NCBI GenBank assembly: GCA_020216985.1
Contig: JAIWOH010000108.1
Location: 1 to 10,000, forward strand
Source of the DNA: Nitrospira sp.
GTDB taxonomy: Bacteria; Nitrospirota; Nitrospiria; Nitrospirales; Nitrospiraceae
Direction: 5' to 3'
DNA: 10,000 nt
Positions within the stretch are counted from its first letter, which is position 1. The number at the start of each line of letters is the position of its first letter. The position numbers and the translations under genes are program-made. The notes under the pieces were generated by a model. It did not search any database and was not told the DNA's origin. It saw only the letters and a program-made list of their open reading frames with translations. Shown here piece by piece: positions 7,850-10,000 of this stretch.

Positions 7850-8818
7850 TTAGATCGCCGGGCGGAATGTCGGCAGGCACGCACTTGCAATCTGCTCGAC
7901 ATGACGATGATCCGTTCCACAGCAACCGCCCATGACAGTCAGCCGTTTCAACTTGTGCATCCGTAGCGCGGCATGCGCTCGTCCAAGCTCGATGGGATTG
8001 CCCGCGTCAAGTTCGGAAGCCTCGTTCAGCTCGGCATGGCTCATGGTGGACGCATTGGCACGGAGACCGCGAATCCGCTCGGTCCACGGCTTATCCCCAC
8101 GCAGGATATGGTCAAAGTGGCTCGGATGGGCGCAGTTGATCATGAAATAGGCAGGATACCCCAAGGTGGCGTCGTCGACTTGCTTGATCGCATCAGCTAA
8201 AGACTGTCCTGTCGGCAGCTTTCCGTCGGTCTCCACCGTAAAAGAGATGACCACCGGCATGTGCGCCTGCTTCGCGGCGCGCGCGATCCCGACCGCCTCT
8301 TCGGCGGCGGTCATGGTGATGGCCGTCACGAGATCGGCGGCGGTCTCCGCGAACGTCTCGACCTGCATTCGATGGTACTCCTCGGCTTCGCGTTCCGACA
8401 TTGCGGTATCGGGTAGGTATCCGTCCCCGCGCGGCCCGATACATCCGCTGATGACCACCGGCGTCCGACGGGTTTCATACTCATTTCGGATGTCTTCGAG
8501 CAGGCGGACTGCCTCCCTGTTGCATTCTGCAAGAGCTGCGGCGCTGTACCCGAGCTTCGCTCCCCAGTCGGAATTCGCCCGCCATGTCGCGGTTTCCAAA
8601 ATCAGCCCGGTGCGGAACCTCCCGGCCGATTCTCCATATGTTCGGAAGTAGGTTCGCAGAGCATGTTCCCCTTCCGGTGTCTTGAGCAAATGAAAAGCGG
8701 CAAAATAGGGCAACTCCAAACCGTCGAGGAAAATGAGCGTGGTTTCGATCCCCCCATCGGTCATGAAGAACTCGTCTGCAAGCTGCGGCAATGTGCTTCT
8801 GTACTTCGATGTAGTCAT
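7850..8818 (-). CDS. Homocysteine S-methyltransferase family protein
   Basis: Zinc-dependent methyltransferase expected to methylate homocysteine to methionine in the cytosol, probably from S-methylmethionine or a related donor, as in the MmuM/BHMT family. The 322 residues match the family's usual ~300-330. Visible are the N-terminal TDGGIETTLIF (20-30), ETATWRAN (75-82), SGCIGPRGDGY (124-134), EEAVGIARAAK (173-183), and the zinc ligands Cys229 in MINCAHP plus Cys299 and Cys300 in GGCCGTDHRH. All three cysteines are present, so it looks active. ATG 8818 is chosen because the longer frame to 9148 enters an OsmC pseudogene; AAGAGA lies 7 bases upstream. It appears to be transcribed alone. A long inverted repeat lies about 75 bases upstream. 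The methyl donor cannot be decided from sequence, and related proteins with other thiol acceptors exist. Confidence 0.9.
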   Translation of the reverse strand: MTTSKYRSTLPQLADEFFMTDGGIETTLIFLDGLELPYFAAFHLLKTPEGEHALRTYFRTYGESAGRFRTGLILETATWRANSDWGAKLGYSAAALAECNREAVRLLEDIRNEYETRRTPVVISGCIGPRGDGYLPDTAMSEREAEEYHRMQVETFAETAADLVTAITMTAAEEAVGIARAAKQAHMPVVISFTVETDGKLPTGQSLADAIKQVDDATLGYPAYFMINCAHPSHFDHILRGDKPWTERIRGLRANASTMSHAELNEASELDAGNPIELGRAHAALRMHKLKRLTVMGGCCGTDHRHVEQIASACLPTFRPAI

Positions 8819-8892
8819 AACTATCTCTTGAATGTCCGTTGCGACCGCACGACCAAGCGACCGGCGCGCCGCTTTGTCGCGCGTCGAGTTTG

Positions 8893-8938
8893 ACCACACT
8901 GTCAGGCCCATCATTGATCGTGGAGCCTGAAGTGTAGC
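8893..8938 (-). repeat. Long imperfect inverted repeat upstream of the methyltransferase gene
   Basis: In the minus transcript GCUACACU-UCAGGCUC can pair with GGGCCUGA-(C)-AGUGUGGU: 16 pairs including three G-U, with one bulged C and a 13-base loop. It covers the last codons and stop of the OsmC remnant and starts about 75 bases before the methyltransferase ATG. No uridine run follows on either strand, so it is not a classic terminator. It may be the old 3' hairpin of the osmC gene or a leader structure. Confidence 0.45.
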
Positions 8939-9294
8939 GGCTTTGACCGTGTGTTGTCGACAGGACAAGTCTCCAGGGCCGACAAGGAGTTGGCCTTTTT
9001 GAGATTCCGATCGCAAGCCATGAAACTCCGCACTGCATTCGAACAACGGCTTATCAAAGTTGCTTCGAACATGGGAAACAGTGACGGATACACCCGAAAG
9101 CAGAAGGCCTGTTTCTCGGCACGCATGCACGGGGGCTTGTTCATACAACTGGCCGGCGCGGTCTTAAGAAGCTCGTGCGGGCGGAAGCCAAGATTTCCAC
9201 CCCCTTTATCCGGTGTCGTGTCGGACACCGAAACCTGTACGCCGTTTGTGAACTGCGCCTGGAATTTGGCGGGTCAGCTGTCCGTGCGAATCAT
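8911..9294 (-). pseudogene. OsmC-family peroxiredoxin-like protein, decayed
   Basis: Stitching two minus-strand frames gives an OsmC/Ohr-like protein of about 127 codons, close to the normal ~135-140. Frame A from ATG 9294 reads MIRTDS-stop-PAKFQAQFTNG (TGA at 9274-9276), then SDTTPDKGGGNLGFRPHELL, then ASCMN with the first active-site Cys. Near 9109 one base is missing, and frame B continues with GLLLSGVSVTVS, RSNFDKPLFE and ESQKGQLL. Near 8970-8985 the frame returns to A, giving TCPVDNTRSKPLHF with the second active-site Cys, and ends at TGA 8911-8913. Intact OsmC/Ohr proteins reduce organic hydroperoxides with these two cysteines. One stop and two frameshifts make this copy non-functional as written. 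The stop at codon 7 is not the active-site position, so selenocysteine is unlikely. Single-base assembly errors are possible but three together are less so. Confidence 0.75.
8931..8960 (-). promoter_or_regulatory. Possible promoter of the methyltransferase gene
   Basis: On the minus strand TCGACA (complement of 8955-8960, 5 of 6 to the -35 consensus), an 18-base spacer and TACACT (complement of 8931-8936, 4 of 6). It would give a leader of about 105 bases. It lies inside the OsmC remnant, where the codons for CPVDNT and PLHF supply these bases, so the match may be chance. Confidence 0.25.
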
Positions 9295-9396
9295 GATGGG
9301 GTCTCGTTAAAAGACCTAGTAACAACTCTCATTTTCCGCTATGAAGCGCAGCGCAATTGCGGTCAGGGAGTAGCAACGGGCGAGGTATTCTTTTCC
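9295..9396. other. Gap between membrane protein gene and OsmC remnant
   Basis: About 100 bases with no gene. It contains the 10-base palindrome CGCAATTGCG (9352-9361). No promoter or terminator is convincing on either strand. Confidence 0.3.
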
Positions 9397-10000
9397 TCAT
9401 GGCTTGTCTTTGCTCAACGATTCGACAAACGAACCTTTTAACCAGTTGGCAGCATCTTTCCACTTCACCTGTTGTGCTCCGATTCCTGCAACCGCCATAA
9501 CAAACAAGAGCAAAAGAGTGAAGACCACCTTGTTCCGTACGATCTCGAAACGTGCAGAGATCCATATGAAAAGGACCACTGATCCTATTGCCATAACAAA
9601 GAATGCAAGTGCCAATAGCCATTCCCACTTTGCTCGACTCTGTGCCGCGGCCATCAAGTTATCGTGCCGCTGGTATGCTATATAAATGTCACGAGCCAGC
9701 CTTCTGGCAAAACTTTCGTGAAGGGGTTGCGCGGTGCGCAGGTGCATGGACTGAGCACGCTTTAGCGCCTCTGCCCGGTTTTTCTGCTCAATGGCGGCTG
9801 TCAGGAAATCTCCGTCGACCAGCGCGCGATCCGAGCGAGTCCTGTATAGCAACGCCCGAGTGAAGTCAATAAAGTTGGGGGGACGTTGCCACTTCTCCTT
9901 GATAGAAGCTACGGGATCGCTCCCATGAACTTCTGCCGGAGACATCTCTTCTGCTATTTTGAGGATTTCAACGGCTTCCTCAAGCATCTGGATAGCACGA
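9397..10000 (-). CDS. Unknown membrane protein with two TM helices, C-terminal part
   Basis: The frame is open from the window edge (RAIQ then MLEEAVEILK), so the true start is probably outside; the first ATG inside is 9985-9987. Counting from it, 196 residues are seen. Residues 1-118 are soluble and largely helical (for example TAAIEQKNRAEALKRAQS, 63-80). TM1 spans about 122-145 (LLALAFFVMAIGSVVLFIWI) and TM2 about 154-171 (VVFTLLLLFVMAVAGIGA), with a short charged turn between, so both ends should face the same side. A basic-acidic tail ends in SKDKP. I recognise no domain. The hairpin-like TM pair with a helical N-terminal domain would suit an anchored scaffold or TPR-type protein, but that is only inference. 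It is on the same strand as its neighbours, about 100 bases from the OsmC remnant. Confidence 0.7.
   Translation of the reverse strand, partial: RAIQMLEEAVEILKIAEEMSPAEVHGSDPVASIKEKWQRPPNFIDFTRALLYRTRSDRALVDGDFLTAAIEQKNRAEALKRAQSMHLRTAQPLHESFARRLARDIYIAYQRHDNLMAAAQSRAKWEWLLALAFFVMAIGSVVLFIWISARFEIVRNKVVFTLLLLFVMAVAGIGAQQVKWKDAANWLKGSFVESLSKDKP

Noticed and set aside
8819..8940. SAM or SAH riboswitch before the homocysteine methyltransferase gene
   Set aside because: A hairpin is present but I see none of the conserved core sequences of the known SAM or SAH riboswitch classes, and the stem overlaps pseudogene codons.
8819..9148. N-terminal extension of the methyltransferase frame to an ATG at 9148
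   Set aside because: The extension is not family-like. Its start is frame B of the OsmC pseudogene, and the usual N-terminus begins near MTTSKY at 8818.
9211..9230. CGGTGTC/GACACCG hairpin as a terminator
   Set aside because: A 7-bp stem but no uridine run on either strand, and it falls within OsmC codons.
9274..9276. TGA as a selenocysteine codon in the OsmC gene
   Set aside because: It is at codon 7, not at either active-site cysteine, and two frameshifts elsewhere point to decay.
8951..9310. 119-residue plus-strand ORF, and the 88-residue ORF at 9175-9441
   Set aside because: No family resemblance, and the opposite strand carries a clear OsmC remnant across most of this region.

Overview
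The window is a high-GC bacterial chromosome segment. Apart from one insertion-sequence remnant at the left edge, every gene I recognise is on the minus strand. The order DUF1844 protein - NtrY-type kinase - NtrX-type regulator - PurM - PurN, together with the style of the proteins, suggests a Nitrospira-like (Nitrospirota) genome. That assignment is by recall and inference; there is no rRNA or other taxonomic marker here.

Left edge (1-471): the 3' end of an IS3-family element (transposase C-terminus plus terminal repeat ending at about base 129) sits inside the 5' part of a minus-strand gene. That gene resembles the N-terminus of large PLD-domain/helicase proteins found among restriction and defence genes. 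Only its first 114 codons lie right of the insertion. Bases 472-794 hold no gene I can support.

Core (795-6927): a tight minus-strand cluster, read from high to low coordinates: a small DUF1844 protein, the membrane histidine kinase ntrY, the sigma-54-dependent response regulator ntrX (TAATG junction with ntrY), and then purM and purN (overlapping by 11 bases), which carry out steps 5 and 3 of purine synthesis. A good sigma-70-like promoter lies immediately upstream of purM. It would give an almost leaderless mRNA, which fits the lack of a Shine-Dalgarno there. A 24-base perfect palindrome lies within purM codons 7-14.

Right half (6928-10000): this part has both intact and decayed genes. Intact are a homocysteine S-methyltransferase-family gene (7850-8818) and the C-terminal part of an unknown two-TM membrane protein running off the right edge (9397-10000). 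Decayed are a conserved hypothetical gene with one frameshift and no normal start (7184-7502), next to a short ORF of similar style, and an OsmC-family peroxidase gene (8911-9294) with an in-frame stop and two compensating frameshifts. The OsmC gene appears only when the reading frames are stitched together. A pair of nearly identical CACAG/CTGTG inverted repeats flanks the gap between the DUF1844 gene and the decayed hypothetical gene.

I see no CRISPR array, tRNA, rRNA or complete novel system. The most noteworthy items are the transposon-broken defence-like gene, the hidden OsmC pseudogene, the near-leaderless purM promoter and the repeat pair.
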